A stretch of DNA of 64,000 nt, taken from positions 3,642,693 to 3,706,692 of the forward strand of contig NZ_KI911559.1 in NCBI RefSeq assembly GCF_000515255.1, written 5' to 3'. The stretch is from Rhodovibrio salinarum DSM 9154 (GTDB taxonomy: Bacteria; Pseudomonadota; Alphaproteobacteria; Kiloniellales; Rhodovibrionaceae). The notes under the pieces are model-generated. The model did not search any database and was not told where the DNA came from. It saw nothing but the letters and a program-made list of their open reading frames with translations. Positions 1-8,822 of this stretch are shown piece by piece; within the stretch, counting starts at the first letter, position 1, and the number at the start of each line of letters is the position of its first letter. A program made the translations under genes and the position numbers.

Positions 1-800
1 CCGAAGCGCTGACCGGGCCTGAGTTGCGCACGATCTTCCTTGGCATGGATCAGATGCGCGACGAGTTGCTGTACTCCAACGTCGAAGGCAAGAACCCGTT
101 CAAGGACGTGCGGGTGCGCGAGGCGGTCTACCGCGCGATCGACATCCGCGCGATCAAGCAGAAGATCATGCGCGGCCAGTCGGACCCATCGGCGCTGATG
201 ATCTCGCCGTTCCTGTTCGCCCTATCGGATCAATTCGAGCGGCCCAGCTACGACCCGGAGAAGAGCCAGCAACTGCTGGCCGACGCCGGCTATCCCGACG
301 GATTCCAGGTCGCCATGGATTGCCCGAACAACCGCTACGTCAACGACGAAGCGATCTGTCAGGCGGTGGTCGCGATGCTGGCCAAGGTGGGCGTGGACGT
401 CGACCTGAACGCCCAGCCGAAGGCGCAGTACTTCGCCAAGGTGCTGGCTTACGACACCAGCTTCTACCTGCTGGGGTGGACCCCCTCCAGCCTGGACAGC
501 TACAACGTCTACGCCAATCTCATCATGTGCCTGGATCGTGACAAGACCCCAACCCAGGCCAAGTTCAACTACGGGGGCTACTGCAACCCGAAGATCGACG
601 CGCTGGCGGAGCAGATCCTCGTGGAAACCGACGAGGCCAAGCGCAACGAACTGATCGCCGAGGGGTTCCGCATCCTCGAGAAGGACTGGGGTTACATCCC
701 CCTGCACCAGCAGTACCTGGCCTGGGGCGCGGCGAGCGACGTCGACGTGAAACAATCGCCCGACAACAAGATGCTGCTCTACTACGTCAATATGCAGTAG
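1..800 (+). CDS. ABC importer substrate-binding protein, family 5 (C-terminal part)
   Basis: The reading frame is open from the window edge, so only about the last 266 residues are present. The segment resembles the C-terminal lobe of family 5 extracellular solute-binding proteins (DppA/OppA type): a NPFKDVRVREAVYRAID stretch, then a YDPEKSQQLLADAGYPDGF segment, which are typical of lobe 2. It would bind a di- or oligopeptide or a similar ligand in the periplasm and hand it to the two permeases encoded directly downstream on the same strand. The 141-base gap to the first permease is longer than the other gaps in this operon. The ligand cannot be told from sequence; family members also bind opines, nickel or glutathione. 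Confidence 0.9.
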   Translation, partial: EALTGPELRTIFLGMDQMRDELLYSNVEGKNPFKDVRVREAVYRAIDIRAIKQKIMRGQSDPSALMISPFLFALSDQFERPSYDPEKSQQLLADAGYPDGFQVAMDCPNNRYVNDEAICQAVVAMLAKVGVDVDLNAQPKAQYFAKVLAYDTSFYLLGWTPSSLDSYNVYANLIMCLDRDKTPTQAKFNYGGYCNPKIDALAEQILVETDEAKRNELIAEGFRILEKDWGYIPLHQQYLAWGAASDVDVKQSPDNKMLLYYVNMQ

Positions 801-941
801 GCTGCCATCACCGGGATTCGGGCACCCCTGTTGACGCTTGGCGCCCAGGGGTGCCCACCGTTTATCTCACCGGCCCGCTGTCGACACCCCATCCGAGAGA
901 CCCCATTTGTTGATGCTTCCAGCCCGCCGTAGGCAACAACT

Positions 942-1928
942 GTGATCGCCTTCATCATCCGGCGACTGCTGCAGTCCATCGTGGTGATGCTGGTGGTCGC
1001 CCTGCTTGCCTTCTCGATGTTCCGCTACATCGGCGACCCGATCAATCAGATGGTCGGCGTCGAGACCAGTTCCGAGGAGCGCGAAGCGCTGCGCGAGCGT
1101 CTGGGGCTGAACGATCCCATGCTGGTGCAATTCGGCCGTTTCGTCGCGGACGCCGCGCGCTTCGACTTCGGCGTCAGCTACCAGCAGAAGAAGCCAGTCT
1201 CGGCGTTGTTCGCCGACCGCCTGCCGGCAACGCTGGAACTCGCCTTCCTGTCAGCGGTGTTCGCGCTCGCCTGCGGCATCCCGATGGGGGTCTATACCGC
1301 GCTCAGACGGGATGCCTGGCTGTCCAAGGTGTTCCTCACGGTCTCGCTGATCGGCATTTCGCTGCCGACCTTCCTGATCGGCATCCTGATGATCTTCGTC
1401 TTCTCGGTCTGGCTCGGCTGGCTGCCCTCGTTCGGCCGCGGCGAAACGGTCGACCTCGGAATCTGGACCACGGGTCTGCTCACCGCCAACGGCTGGAAGG
1501 CCGCGATCATGCCGGCGATCACGCTGGGCCTGTTCCAGATGACGCTGATCATGCGTCTGGTCCGCTCGGAAATGCTGGAGGTGCTGCGCACGGACTACAT
1601 CAAGTTCGCGCGCGCCCGCGGCTTGAGCGACCGGGCGGTGCATTTCGGCCACGCGCTGAAGAACACGCTCGTCCCCGTAATCACGATCACCGGCCTGCAG
1701 CTCGGCTCGATCATCGCCTTCGCCATCATCACCGAAACGGTGTTCCAGTGGCCGGGCATGGGCCTGTTGTTCTTGCAGGCGATCCAGAACGTCGACATCC
1801 CGATCATGGCCGCCTACCTGATCCTGATCGCCTTCTTCTTCGTGCTGATCAACCTGATCGTCGACCTGCTGTATTACGCCGTCGATCCGCGCCTGCGCGT
1901 CGACCGGTCGACCAGCGCGGGGCACTAG
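942..1928 (+). CDS. ABC transporter permease, DppB/OppB type
   Basis: Inner-membrane subunit of a peptide-type ABC importer, 328 residues, the usual length for DppB/OppB. It begins with an N-terminal membrane segment followed by the GDPI stretch found in DppB proteins. The EAA loop lies around residues 205-225 (DYIKFARARGLSDRAV), which docks the ATPases. It starts with GTG at 942; the sequence upstream lacks a strong Shine-Dalgarno, but the N-terminus matches the family start. The DppC-type gene begins 3 bases after its stop, so the two are co-translated. Substrate is unknown. Confidence 0.92.
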   Translation: MIAFIIRRLLQSIVVMLVVALLAFSMFRYIGDPINQMVGVETSSEEREALRERLGLNDPMLVQFGRFVADAARFDFGVSYQQKKPVSALFADRLPATLELAFLSAVFALACGIPMGVYTALRRDAWLSKVFLTVSLIGISLPTFLIGILMIFVFSVWLGWLPSFGRGETVDLGIWTTGLLTANGWKAAIMPAITLGLFQMTLIMRLVRSEMLEVLRTDYIKFARARGLSDRAVHFGHALKNTLVPVITITGLQLGSIIAFAIITETVFQWPGMGLLFLQAIQNVDIPIMAAYLILIAFFFVLINLIVDLLYYAVDPRLRVDRSTSAGH

Positions 1929-1931
1929 ACG

Positions 1932-2888
1932 ATGGCCGCAAGCAACAAATCTGATCTCATCCACCGCCCGGGCCTCACCGGTGCGCTCGCCCGGGCATTG
2001 GACAGCGACGTCGCCTACTCCTTCCGGCAGTCGAAGATCACCATGCTGGCGGCGGCGATCACGGCCATCTTCTTCCTGGCCGCGCTGTTCGCCCCCTGGA
2101 TCGCACCGCACGACCCGTACGACCTGACGAACATCTCGCTGATGGATTCCTTCCTGCCTCCGATGTGGATGGAGGGCGGCGACGCGCGCTTCCCGCTTGG
2201 CACCGACGACCAGGGCCGCGGCATCCTCTCCACCATCATCTATGGCGCGCGCGCTTCCCTGCTGGTCGGCTTCGCGGCAGTCCTGCTGGCCGCGGCGATC
2301 GGCGTCACGCTGGGGCTGATCGCGGGCTATCTGGGCGGCACGGCGGATGCGCTGATCATGCGCGTGGCGGAGGTGCAGCTGTCGTTCCCGGCGATCCTGA
2401 TCGCACTCCTAATCGACGGCGTGACCCGAGGCGTCCTGGGTGGCCAGGGGGAAGGCAACCTGGCCTTCGCGGTGATCATCGTCTCGATCGGCCTGTCCTT
2501 CTGGGTGCAGTACGCGCGTACGGTGCGCGGCTCCTGCCTGGTCGAAAAGAACAAGGAGTACGTTCAGGCCGCCCGCGTGATCGGCGTGCACCCGGCACTG
2601 ATCGTGATGCGCCACGTGCTGCCGAACGTTCTGGGCCCGGTGCTGGTGATCGCGACGATCTCGCTCGCGCTCGCCATCATCACCGAAGCGACCCTGTCCT
2701 TCCTCGGCGTGGGCGTGCCGCCGACGCAGCCCTCGCTCGGCACCATGATCCGGGTGGGCAACGACTTCCTGTTCTCCGGTGAATGGTGGATCTCGATGTT
2801 CCCCGGGGCGGCGCTGGCGATCCTGGTGCTGGCGGTCAACCTGCTGGGCGACTGGCTGCGCGACGCCCTGAACCCCAAGCTGCGATAG
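1932..2888 (+). CDS. ABC transporter permease, DppC/OppC type
   Basis: Second inner-membrane permease of the same importer, 318 residues. The N-terminal cytoplasmic stretch, the PWIAPHDPYD segment after the first membrane helix, and a FPLGTDDQGRGILS motif are hallmarks of the DppC/OppC subfamily. The EAA coupling loop is near residues 205-225 (KEYVQAARVIGV). ATG at 1932 lies 3 bases after the DppB-type stop, and the first ATPase gene starts 9 bases after this gene ends, so this is one operon. It forms the pore together with the preceding permease. Confidence 0.93.
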   Translation: MAASNKSDLIHRPGLTGALARALDSDVAYSFRQSKITMLAAAITAIFFLAALFAPWIAPHDPYDLTNISLMDSFLPPMWMEGGDARFPLGTDDQGRGILSTIIYGARASLLVGFAAVLLAAAIGVTLGLIAGYLGGTADALIMRVAEVQLSFPAILIALLIDGVTRGVLGGQGEGNLAFAVIIVSIGLSFWVQYARTVRGSCLVEKNKEYVQAARVIGVHPALIVMRHVLPNVLGPVLVIATISLALAIITEATLSFLGVGVPPTQPSLGTMIRVGNDFLFSGEWWISMFPGAALAILVLAVNLLGDWLRDALNPKLR

Positions 2889-2897
2889 GCGTTTTCC

Positions 2898-3896
2898 ATG
2901 GCATCGCCCGTCCTCCAGGTCGACAACCTGACCGTCGAATTTCCCGGCCGCCGCGGTACGCTGCGGGCGGTCGACGACATCTCTTTCCAGATCGCCGAAG
3001 GCGAGGTGCTGGGCGTGGTCGGCGAGTCCGGGGCCGGCAAGTCGATGACCGGCACGGCCGTGATCGGTCTTCTTGAGCCACCGGGACGGATTTCCGGCGG
3101 CAGCGTCCACCTGGAGGGGCAGCGGATCGACAACCTGCCGCACGAGCAGATGCGCCGGATTCGGGGCGACAAGATCGGCATGATCTTCCAGGACCCGCTG
3201 ACCTCGCTGAACCCGCTCTATACCGTCGGCTTCCACCTGACCGAGACGATCCGCACCCACACCGACCTGTCGGAAGCCCAGGCCCGACGTCGCGCGATCG
3301 AGCTGTTGAACGAGGTCGGCATCCCCGCCCCCGAACAGCGGATCGACCAGTACCCGCACCACTTCTCCGGCGGCATGCGCCAGCGCGTGGTCATTGCCCT
3401 GGCGCTGAGCGCGGAGCCCAAGCTGGTGATCGCCGACGAGCCGACCACCGCGCTCGACGTCTCAATCCAGGCGCAGATCATCCAGCTCCTGAAGCGCTTG
3501 TGCCGCGACCACGGCACCAGCGTCATGCTGATCACCCACGATATGGGCGTGATCGCGGAAACGGCCGACCGCGTGGCGGTGATGTATGCCGGCCGGATCG
3601 TCGAGGTCGGCCCGGTACGCGAGGTCGTACAGAACGCCAAGCATCCCTATACCGAGGGCCTGATGGGCGCGATCCCGAAGATCGGCGGACGCACGGAGGA
3701 TCTGGTGCAAATCACGGGCAGCATGCCGCGCCTGTCGCAGATCCCGTCGGGCTGCGCCTTCCACCCCCGTTGTCCCCAGGCGTTCGACCGCTGCACACAG
3801 GAGCGTCCAGAGTTGCTGCCGGTGGGCGACAGCAAGGCCGCCTGCTGGCTGCATGCGCCCGAAGCGGCCGACGCCGCGGGAGGTCGACGTGGCTGA
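2898..3896 (+). CDS. ABC transporter ATP-binding protein, DppD/OppD type
   Basis: First of two ATPases powering the importer, 332 residues. The Walker A motif GESGAGKS is at residues 42-49, the signature SGGMRQ at 157-162, and Walker B LVIADE at 176-181 with the D-loop next. The C-terminal extension contains the Cys cluster of oligopeptide transporter ATPases (GCAFHPRCPQAFDRC), which in DppD/OppD homologues can hold an iron-sulfur cluster. The gene overlaps the next ATPase gene by 8 bases at GTGGCTGA, implying translational coupling and equal amounts of the two ATPases. Confidence 0.94.
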   Translation: MASPVLQVDNLTVEFPGRRGTLRAVDDISFQIAEGEVLGVVGESGAGKSMTGTAVIGLLEPPGRISGGSVHLEGQRIDNLPHEQMRRIRGDKIGMIFQDPLTSLNPLYTVGFHLTETIRTHTDLSEAQARRRAIELLNEVGIPAPEQRIDQYPHHFSGGMRQRVVIALALSAEPKLVIADEPTTALDVSIQAQIIQLLKRLCRDHGTSVMLITHDMGVIAETADRVAVMYAGRIVEVGPVREVVQNAKHPYTEGLMGAIPKIGGRTEDLVQITGSMPRLSQIPSGCAFHPRCPQAFDRCTQERPELLPVGDSKAACWLHAPEAADAAGGRRG

Positions 3897-4920
3897 GCGC
3901 CCCGTGCTCCAGGTCCGCGATCTGGCCAAGCGGTTCGATGTCTCGCCGCCCTTGCTGAACCGCCTGCTGCAGGGACAGCCGCAGGCGTTCGTGCAGGCGA
4001 TCGACGACGTCGGCTTCGACATCCCACGCGGCACCACCTTCTCGCTGGTCGGGGAATCCGGTTCCGGCAAGTCGACGGTGGCGCGCGTGGTGGTCGGGCT
4101 GTACCGCCCGACCCAGGGGTCGGTCACGTTCGACGGCACCGATCTAGCAAGCATCCGCAGCCGCAAGCAGATGGCCCCCCTGCGCCGGCGCTGGGCGATG
4201 ATCTTCCAGGATCCGTACGCCAGCCTGAATCCACGCTGGCGGGTGCGCACCATCATCGCCGAGCCGATCCGGGTCCACGGCCTGGCCAACGGCGAAGCCG
4301 CGATCAAACGCCGTGTCGGGGAGCTTTTGGAACTGGTCGGCCTGTCCGCTCAAGACGGCGACAAGTTCGCCCACGAGTTCTCCGGCGGGCAGCGCCAGCG
4401 CATCTCGATCGCCCGGGCGTTGGCGAGCGAGCCGGAATTCCTGGTGTGCGACGAGCCGACCAGCGCGCTCGACGTTTCGGTGCAGGCGCAGATTCTGAAC
4501 CTGATGAAACGGCTACAGCGCGAACTGGGCCTGACCTACCTGTTCATCAGTCACGACCTGGCGGTGGTCTACCATATCTCCGACTACGTCGGGGTGATGT
4601 ACCTCGGCCGGCTGGTCGAGTGGGCGCCCGCGCACGAGCTGTTCACCCGCCCGCAGCATCCCTATACCCGGATGCTGCTGGAGGCGATCCCGGATCTGGA
4701 GATGAGCGGCCGCGCGCGCACGCCCGTCGGCGGCGAGGTGCCGAGCCCGATTCACCCGCCCGCAGGATGCCACTTCCACCCCCGCTGCCCGTTCGCCGAC
4801 GGCGACCGCTGCCAGCGCGAAGTCCCAATGGCCCACGACATCCCCGGGGGTGGCCAAGTACGTTGCCATGCCGTCGAGGAAGGCCGGATGCCGCCTGCGG
4901 ACGTGCACACCCGCGGCTGA
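3889..4920 (+). CDS. ABC transporter ATP-binding protein, DppF/OppF type
   Basis: Second ATPase of the importer, 343 residues from GTG 3889. I prefer this start because GGGAGG lies five bases upstream (3878-3883) and the protein then begins with the family-typical [12 protein letters not shown]; an in-frame ATG at 3853 would add 12 unsupported residues. Walker A is GESGSGKS, the signature SGGQRQR, and Walker B FLVCDE. The C-terminal Cys motif ([16 protein letters not shown]) matches the DppF/OppF extension. It is the last gene of the operon; a weak hairpin follows at 4962-4983. Confidence 0.93.
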   Translation: MAERPVLQVRDLAKRFDVSPPLLNRLLQGQPQAFVQAIDDVGFDIPRGTTFSLVGESGSGKSTVARVVVGLYRPTQGSVTFDGTDLASIRSRKQMAPLRRRWAMIFQDPYASLNPRWRVRTIIAEPIRVHGLANGEAAIKRRVGELLELVGLSAQDGDKFAHEFSGGQRQRISIARALASEPEFLVCDEPTSALDVSVQAQILNLMKRLQRELGLTYLFISHDLAVVYHISDYVGVMYLGRLVEWAPAHELFTRPQHPYTRMLLEAIPDLEMSGRARTPVGGEVPSPIHPPAGCHFHPRCPFADGDRCQREVPMAHDIPGGGQVRCHAVEEGRMPPADVHTRG

Positions 4921-4961
4921 GCCCTACCGCCAGCCACGATCACGCCAGAAGATTGTGCATT

Positions 4962-4983
4962 GCGGCAAGAAGAGCATTGCCGC
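4962..4983 (+). terminator. Weak hairpin after the ABC importer operon
   Basis: A 7-bp perfect stem (GCGGCAA / TTGCCGC) with an 8-base loop lies 41 bases after the dppF-type stop. There is no T-run, so termination here would be inefficient or factor-assisted. The rest of 4921-5180 is AT-richer than the flanks and presumably carries the promoter of the stress-protein/BCCT pair; I see no gene in it. Confidence 0.35.
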
Positions 4984-5180
4984 GTTCCAGGCATTCCAAT
5001 AGCACATCAATATAACTTGCGTTACCACTCCGGTATGAGGGTATCTCTCAGCATTTCTTAAAACAGAGAGACCTTTTCATCTCCAGGCGCATGCAATTTC
5101 TTCCAGTTTAACTGCGACCGTGCTAATCTCCAGGCTTCGCCAATAATGCCAAAAACCCCGCCGGAAATAAGGGGATTGTC

Positions 5181-5597
5181 ATGTACAAGAAGATCATGAT
5201 CCCGGTGGATCTGGCGCACACCGAAAAGCTGGAAAAGGCCCTCACCACGGCGGCGGATCTGTCCAAGCAGTACGGTATCCCCGTCTGCTACACCGCCGTA
5301 ACCGCCACAGCCCCCGGTTCGGTAGCCCACACACCGGAGGAGTTCGCCCAGAAGCTGGAAGCATTCGCGCAGTCGGAGAGCGAGAAGCTGGGCCTGCATA
5401 GCGCGGAATCGCATACCATCGTCGACCCGGATCCGGTCGCCGACTTATCGAAAAAGCTGATTATGGCCGCCCACGACAACGGCTGCGATCTCGTCGTCAT
5501 GGCCTCGCATATCCCGGGTGTGCGCGAACACGTATTCGAATCCAACGCCGGCAAGCTGGCCCTGCACGCCGACGTATCGGTGTTCATCGTCCGCTGA
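5181..5597 (+). CDS. Universal stress protein, UspA family
   Basis: 138 residues, one complete Usp domain: KKIMIPVDLAHTEK at the N-terminus, a DLVVMASHIPG strand, and a closing VSVFIVR strand. The classical ATP-binding G-x2-G-x9-G-S/T pattern is not intact (SHIPGVREHVFESNAG), so ATP binding is possible but altered. It lies 84 bases upstream of a BCCT osmolyte transporter on the same strand. By analogy with TeaD, a Usp protein encoded beside the ectoine transporter of Halomonas, it may tune the activity of that transporter; this role is inferred from context only. Confidence 0.88.
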   Translation: MYKKIMIPVDLAHTEKLEKALTTAADLSKQYGIPVCYTAVTATAPGSVAHTPEEFAQKLEAFAQSESEKLGLHSAESHTIVDPDPVADLSKKLIMAAHDNGCDLVVMASHIPGVREHVFESNAGKLALHADVSVFIVR

Positions 5598-5681
5598 CCC
5601 GATCGCCCGTACCGTCGATGCCCCTGCGGGCCGACAGAGCATCAAACAAAAATAACGCAAAAGAACGAACAAGGAGGCCTC

Positions 5682-7295
5682 ATGAGCGACGATGCGCTCA
5701 CCCCGGATGGGGACGCCGCCGTCGTCCAGACCGATCATGTGGTCGGTCAGGACAATATCCAGACACAGATCGGGCCATTCGGCCTCGACATCCACAACCC
5801 CGTCTTCATGATCTCCGGTCTGGCCATCTGCGCGTTCGTGTTTTACGCCCTCGCCCTGCCGGAACAGGCTGCAACCTTCTTCGGCTGGCTCAGGCCGGCT
5901 GTGACCTCGACCTTCGACTGGTTCTTCCTGTTGGCCGGCAACATCTTCGTGCTGGTCTGCCTGGGCCTCCTGATCTCACCGCTCGGCAAGGTGCGGATCG
6001 GCGGCACCGAGGCAAAGCCAGAGTTCTCCTATCCGGGCTGGTTCGCCATGCTGTTCGCCGCAGGCATGGGCATCGGCCTGATGTTCTTTGGCGTCTCCGA
6101 ACCGATCACCCACTTTAGTGAATCCGTCGCGTCAGGTGCCGGTTCTGCGGACAGTTCGGCACCGCTTGCCGGCGCGGCCGGCAACCCGGAGGAAGCGCGG
6201 CGCCTGGGCATGGCCGCAACGATCTTCCATTGGGGCCTGCATCCCTGGGCGATCTATGCGGTGGTTGCGCTGTCCCTGGCGCTGTTCGCCTATAACAAGG
6301 GCCTGCCGCTGTCGATGCGCTCGATCTTCCACCCGATCTTCGGCGAGCGGGTGTGGGGCTGGACCGGGCACATCATCGACACCGTCGCGGTGTTCGCGAC
6401 CCTGTTCGGTCTGGCCTGCTCGCTCGGTTTCGGGGCGGAGCAGGCGAACGCGGGCCTGGAGCATGTGTTCGGCCTCCCGGTCTCCGACGTGTCGAAGGTC
6501 GTACTGATTAGTGCGATCACAGGCGTGGCGCTGCTGTCCGTCGTCGCCGGCGTGGAAGCGGGCGTGAAACGCCTGTCCGAGATCAATATGGTGTTCGCGT
6601 TCTTGCTACTGCTGTTCGTGATCCTGCTCGGACCGACTCTGATGATCCTCAGCGGCTTCGTTGAGAACCTGATGGCCTACGGCGAATATCTGCCGGCGCT
6701 GTCGATGCCGTTCGCCCGTGAGGACGCCAGCTTCTCGCAAGGCTGGACCTCGTTCTATTGGGCCTGGTGGATTTCCTGGTCGCCGTTCGTCGGCATGTTC
6801 ATCGCCCGGGTCAGCCGTGGCCGCACCGTGCGGGAATTTATCTTCTGCGTCCTACTGGTGCCGTCGCTCGTCTCGGTCCTGTGGATGACCGCCTTCGGCG
6901 GCACGGCGATCAGCTTCGTCACCGCCGGCGTCACCGAAATCGCGGATGCCGATCTGGAGCTCAAGCTGTTCACCATGCTGGAGCAGATGCCGCTGGCCGC
7001 GATCAGTTCGTTCATCGGCATCGTGCTGGTGATCGTGTTCTTCGTGACGTCCTCGGACTCCGGCTCGCTGGTGATCGACACCATCACCGCGGGCGGCAAG
7101 GTCGACGCTCCAGCGCCGCAACGCGTCTTCTGGTGCGTCTTCGAGGGCCTGGTGGCGATTGCGCTGCTTTTGGGCGGCGGATTGGAGGCGCTACAGGCCG
7201 CAGCCGTCTCAACCGGTCTGCCGTTCGCGGTGGTGCTGCTGGCCGCCTGTTATGCGCTGGTGAAAGGCCTGATCCAGGAACCCAAGGCTAAATAA
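5682..7295 (+). CDS. BCCT family betaine/choline/carnitine-type transporter
   Basis: 537 residues with about 12 hydrophobic segments. The Na-linked glycine motif GMGIG (residues 128-132) is followed by MFFGVSEP. The BCCT signature with clustered tryptophans, W355-T...WAWWISWSPFVG (to residue 371), forms the substrate cage in BetP-like proteins. The SSDSGS stretch near residue 450 is also typical. It would import glycine betaine or a related compatible solute with sodium, fitting a halophile that also makes betaine. AAGGAGG sits at a good distance before ATG 5682. The substrate is not resolved. A strong hairpin ends the transcript. Confidence 0.94.
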   Translation: MSDDALTPDGDAAVVQTDHVVGQDNIQTQIGPFGLDIHNPVFMISGLAICAFVFYALALPEQAATFFGWLRPAVTSTFDWFFLLAGNIFVLVCLGLLISPLGKVRIGGTEAKPEFSYPGWFAMLFAAGMGIGLMFFGVSEPITHFSESVASGAGSADSSAPLAGAAGNPEEARRLGMAATIFHWGLHPWAIYAVVALSLALFAYNKGLPLSMRSIFHPIFGERVWGWTGHIIDTVAVFATLFGLACSLGFGAEQANAGLEHVFGLPVSDVSKVVLISAITGVALLSVVAGVEAGVKRLSEINMVFAFLLLLFVILLGPTLMILSGFVENLMAYGEYLPALSMPFAREDASFSQGWTSFYWAWWISWSPFVGMFIARVSRGRTVREFIFCVLLVPSLVSVLWMTAFGGTAISFVTAGVTEIADADLELKLFTMLEQMPLAAISSFIGIVLVIVFFVTSSDSGSLVIDTITAGGKVDAPAPQRVFWCVFEGLVAIALLLGGGLEALQAAAVSTGLPFAVVLLAACYALVKGLIQEPKAK

Positions 7296-7331
7296 CCGCG
7301 CCGGTACGTTGGCACTGTGCCGGATACAACA

Positions 7332-7371
7332 ATGGCGCCGCGTTCCTATCGAACGCGGCGCCATCTTCATT
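7332..7371. terminator. Bidirectional-looking terminator between BCCT gene and Met-rich gene
   Basis: A perfect 14-bp stem (ATGGCGCCGCGTTC paired with its complement) with the 5-base loop CTATC, followed by CTTCATTTT on the plus strand. It lies between two convergent genes and is positioned to terminate the BCCT transcript and possibly the opposing one. Confidence 0.8.
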
Positions 7372-7395
7372 TTCAGAGCGGCGATGATCGAGACG

Positions 7396-7923
7396 CTATT
7401 CGCCCTGGCTGTCGCCAACACCCGGGCGAACCTGCTCGAACGCCTGTAGGCAGGCCTGCATGCCGGCGTTGCAGGTGAAGGTGCTACCGTCTGGCATTTC
7501 GATCTGCAGGGTCGGGCCGGAATCAGAAAAGCCGCGCATCATGCCTCTGCGCATCATGCCCGGGCCCATTCCGTAACCACCCATCATGCACGCGCCGGGG
7601 CCCATCATCTGGCAAGGGCCCATGCCCCATCCAGGAGCGCCTTGACCGCCGCCGGGCCCCTGCTGGCCGTACATACCCTGGCCCCGCATACCAGGGCCAT
7701 AGGGCCCGGGACCATACATGCCCTGGCCCTGTCGCGGCCCCATCATGCCCGGGCCCATCATACCTGGACCCATCATGCCGCCCCGCGGCATCCGTTGAGT
7801 GCCCTGTTGAGCGCTGGGGTCGTTCTGAGCTTGCTGGCTGCCGTCATTCTGCGCGAGCGCCGGTCCAGCGCTGAGAGCCAGGGCCAGCGCGGCGGCAAGC
7901 GCGACGATACGTGGGGGAATCAT
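7396..7923 (-). CDS. Secreted Met/Gly/Pro-rich repeat protein
   Basis: 175 residues. A clear Sec signal peptide (to about residue 24, ...SAGPALAQ) is followed by a low-complexity core, residues about 45-130, built from MMGPG, MYGPG and GMRGQ type repeats, with many methionines. A short folded C-terminal segment (TLQIEMPDGSTFTC...) carries two cysteines eight positions apart. Methionine-rich exported proteins often bind Cu(I) or Ag(I), so a copper-buffering role is possible; this is inference from composition. No family is recognised. It is convergent with the BCCT gene and monocistronic. Confidence 0.75.
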   Translation of the reverse strand: MIPPRIVALAAALALALSAGPALAQNDGSQQAQNDPSAQQGTQRMPRGGMMGPGMMGPGMMGPRQGQGMYGPGPYGPGMRGQGMYGQQGPGGGQGAPGWGMGPCQMMGPGACMMGGYGMGPGMMRRGMMRGFSDSGPTLQIEMPDGSTFTCNAGMQACLQAFEQVRPGVGDSQGE

Positions 7924-8198
7924 TGGGAACCTCTTGGCTTCAAGTTGGCATGACGATACAGGGGCAGGATATATGCACCCTGACGAATTTGTCTAAGCCA
8001 TCGGCATCATCATCCTCCTGGCCCGTCCAACGCACATGCCAGCCATGCTGCTCCACACGGACTGCGCGCTTTTTTCCACGTCTGCACGTCTGGGAGGAAA
8101 CACTCTTTTAACACGAACATGACATAACCAGGGCATCGCCCTCATCCCAACCGTGCACATGCCGTCGTCAGGCGGCTTCCTGCAGCGAAGTCACCGCC

Positions 8199-8342
8199 AT
8201 GCAGCGTCCCGACACCAAACGTAAGTCGTCTGCCGCCACCACCAAGCAGCCGCACTGGCTGGCGGTTGTGGCGCTTCTGCTCGTCGGACTGGGAGGCGCG
8301 GCCATGATCTCGTATGTGGGGTCCATCGCGCTGGTCGGCTAA
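8199..8342 (+). CDS. Small single-pass membrane protein, 47 aa
   Basis: A short frame from ATG 8199 to TAA: a basic, Ser/Thr-rich head (MQRPDTKRKSSAATTKQPHW) and one strong membrane helix (LAVVALLLVGLGGAAMISYV), topology probably N-in. Codon third positions are GC-rich like the neighbours and a strong terminator follows 160 bases downstream on the same strand, both of which favour a real gene. No clear Shine-Dalgarno precedes it, which is the main doubt. No function can be assigned. The preceding 275 bases (7924-8198) show no other gene. Confidence 0.45.
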   Translation: MQRPDTKRKSSAATTKQPHWLAVVALLLVGLGGAAMISYVGSIALVG

Positions 8343-8501
8343 GCCTCGGCAAATCGCCCGAACGGCTCACTCCCCCGTCCAAGACAACAGCGCCCAGCCT
8401 CTGGTCCTGAGCCCCTAGCGTCCCCAACTCGACAGGTGATTCGACCGATATCGCGCGGGCGATAGCCAGCGGGGATCGGCCGTATCTGCACCACCCTCGA
8501 C

Positions 8502-8536
8502 GCGCGGCCGGCACCTGTCCGGCCGCGCCTTTTTCC
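8502..8536 (+). terminator. Intrinsic terminator
   Basis: A 10-bp perfect stem (GCGCGGCCGG / CCGGCCGCGC) with loop CACCTGT followed by CCTTTTTCC. It would end a plus-strand transcript covering the 47-aa gene and separates it from the next small gene at 8600. Confidence 0.75.
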
Positions 8537-8599
8537 GCCCGGTTGAACGGTTGTCGAGGGTTAGTTTCGGGGGAGCGCAATCTATCGAGGGGGACCACG

Positions 8600-8815
8600 A
8601 TGCGACGGCTCTATACCGGCAATGCGCACAAGCTGGGCATCGTCCTGGCCACGCCGATGCTGCTGATCGCCCTGCTCGTGCTGCTGTTCCAGGAGCAGGG
8701 CAAGCTGCTGCTGAGCTTGGCGTTGCTGACGCTGGCGGGCCTGCTCTATGGCAGCGTGGTGCTAATCCAGTACGTCGACAAGACCCTGGTGGAACGCCGG
8801 CACGGCCGGCGCTGA
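8600..8815 (+). CDS. Small two-helix membrane protein, 71 aa
   Basis: Starting at ATG 8600, which has GAGGGGGA just upstream, the product is 71 residues: a short basic N-terminus, two hydrophobic segments (roughly residues 12-30 and 35-57) and a basic C-terminal tail (ERRHGRR). An in-frame start at 8543 would add 19 residues lacking support. It ends 7 bases from the convergent metZ stop. No family is recognised. Confidence 0.6.
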   Translation: MRRLYTGNAHKLGIVLATPMLLIALLVLLFQEQGKLLLSLALLTLAGLLYGSVVLIQYVDKTLVERRHGRR

Positions 8816-8822
8816 GGCCGCG

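Noticed and set aside
4921-5180. Inverted repeat TCTCTC/GAGAGA around 5043-5072 as an operator for the stress-protein gene
   Set aside because: Only six bases per arm with a long spacer; expected by chance in a region of this size.
7911-8111. 66-codon plus-strand frame between the Met-rich gene and the 47-aa gene
   Set aside because: Starts inside the signal-peptide region of the opposite gene, Ser/Cys-rich random composition, no ribosome site.
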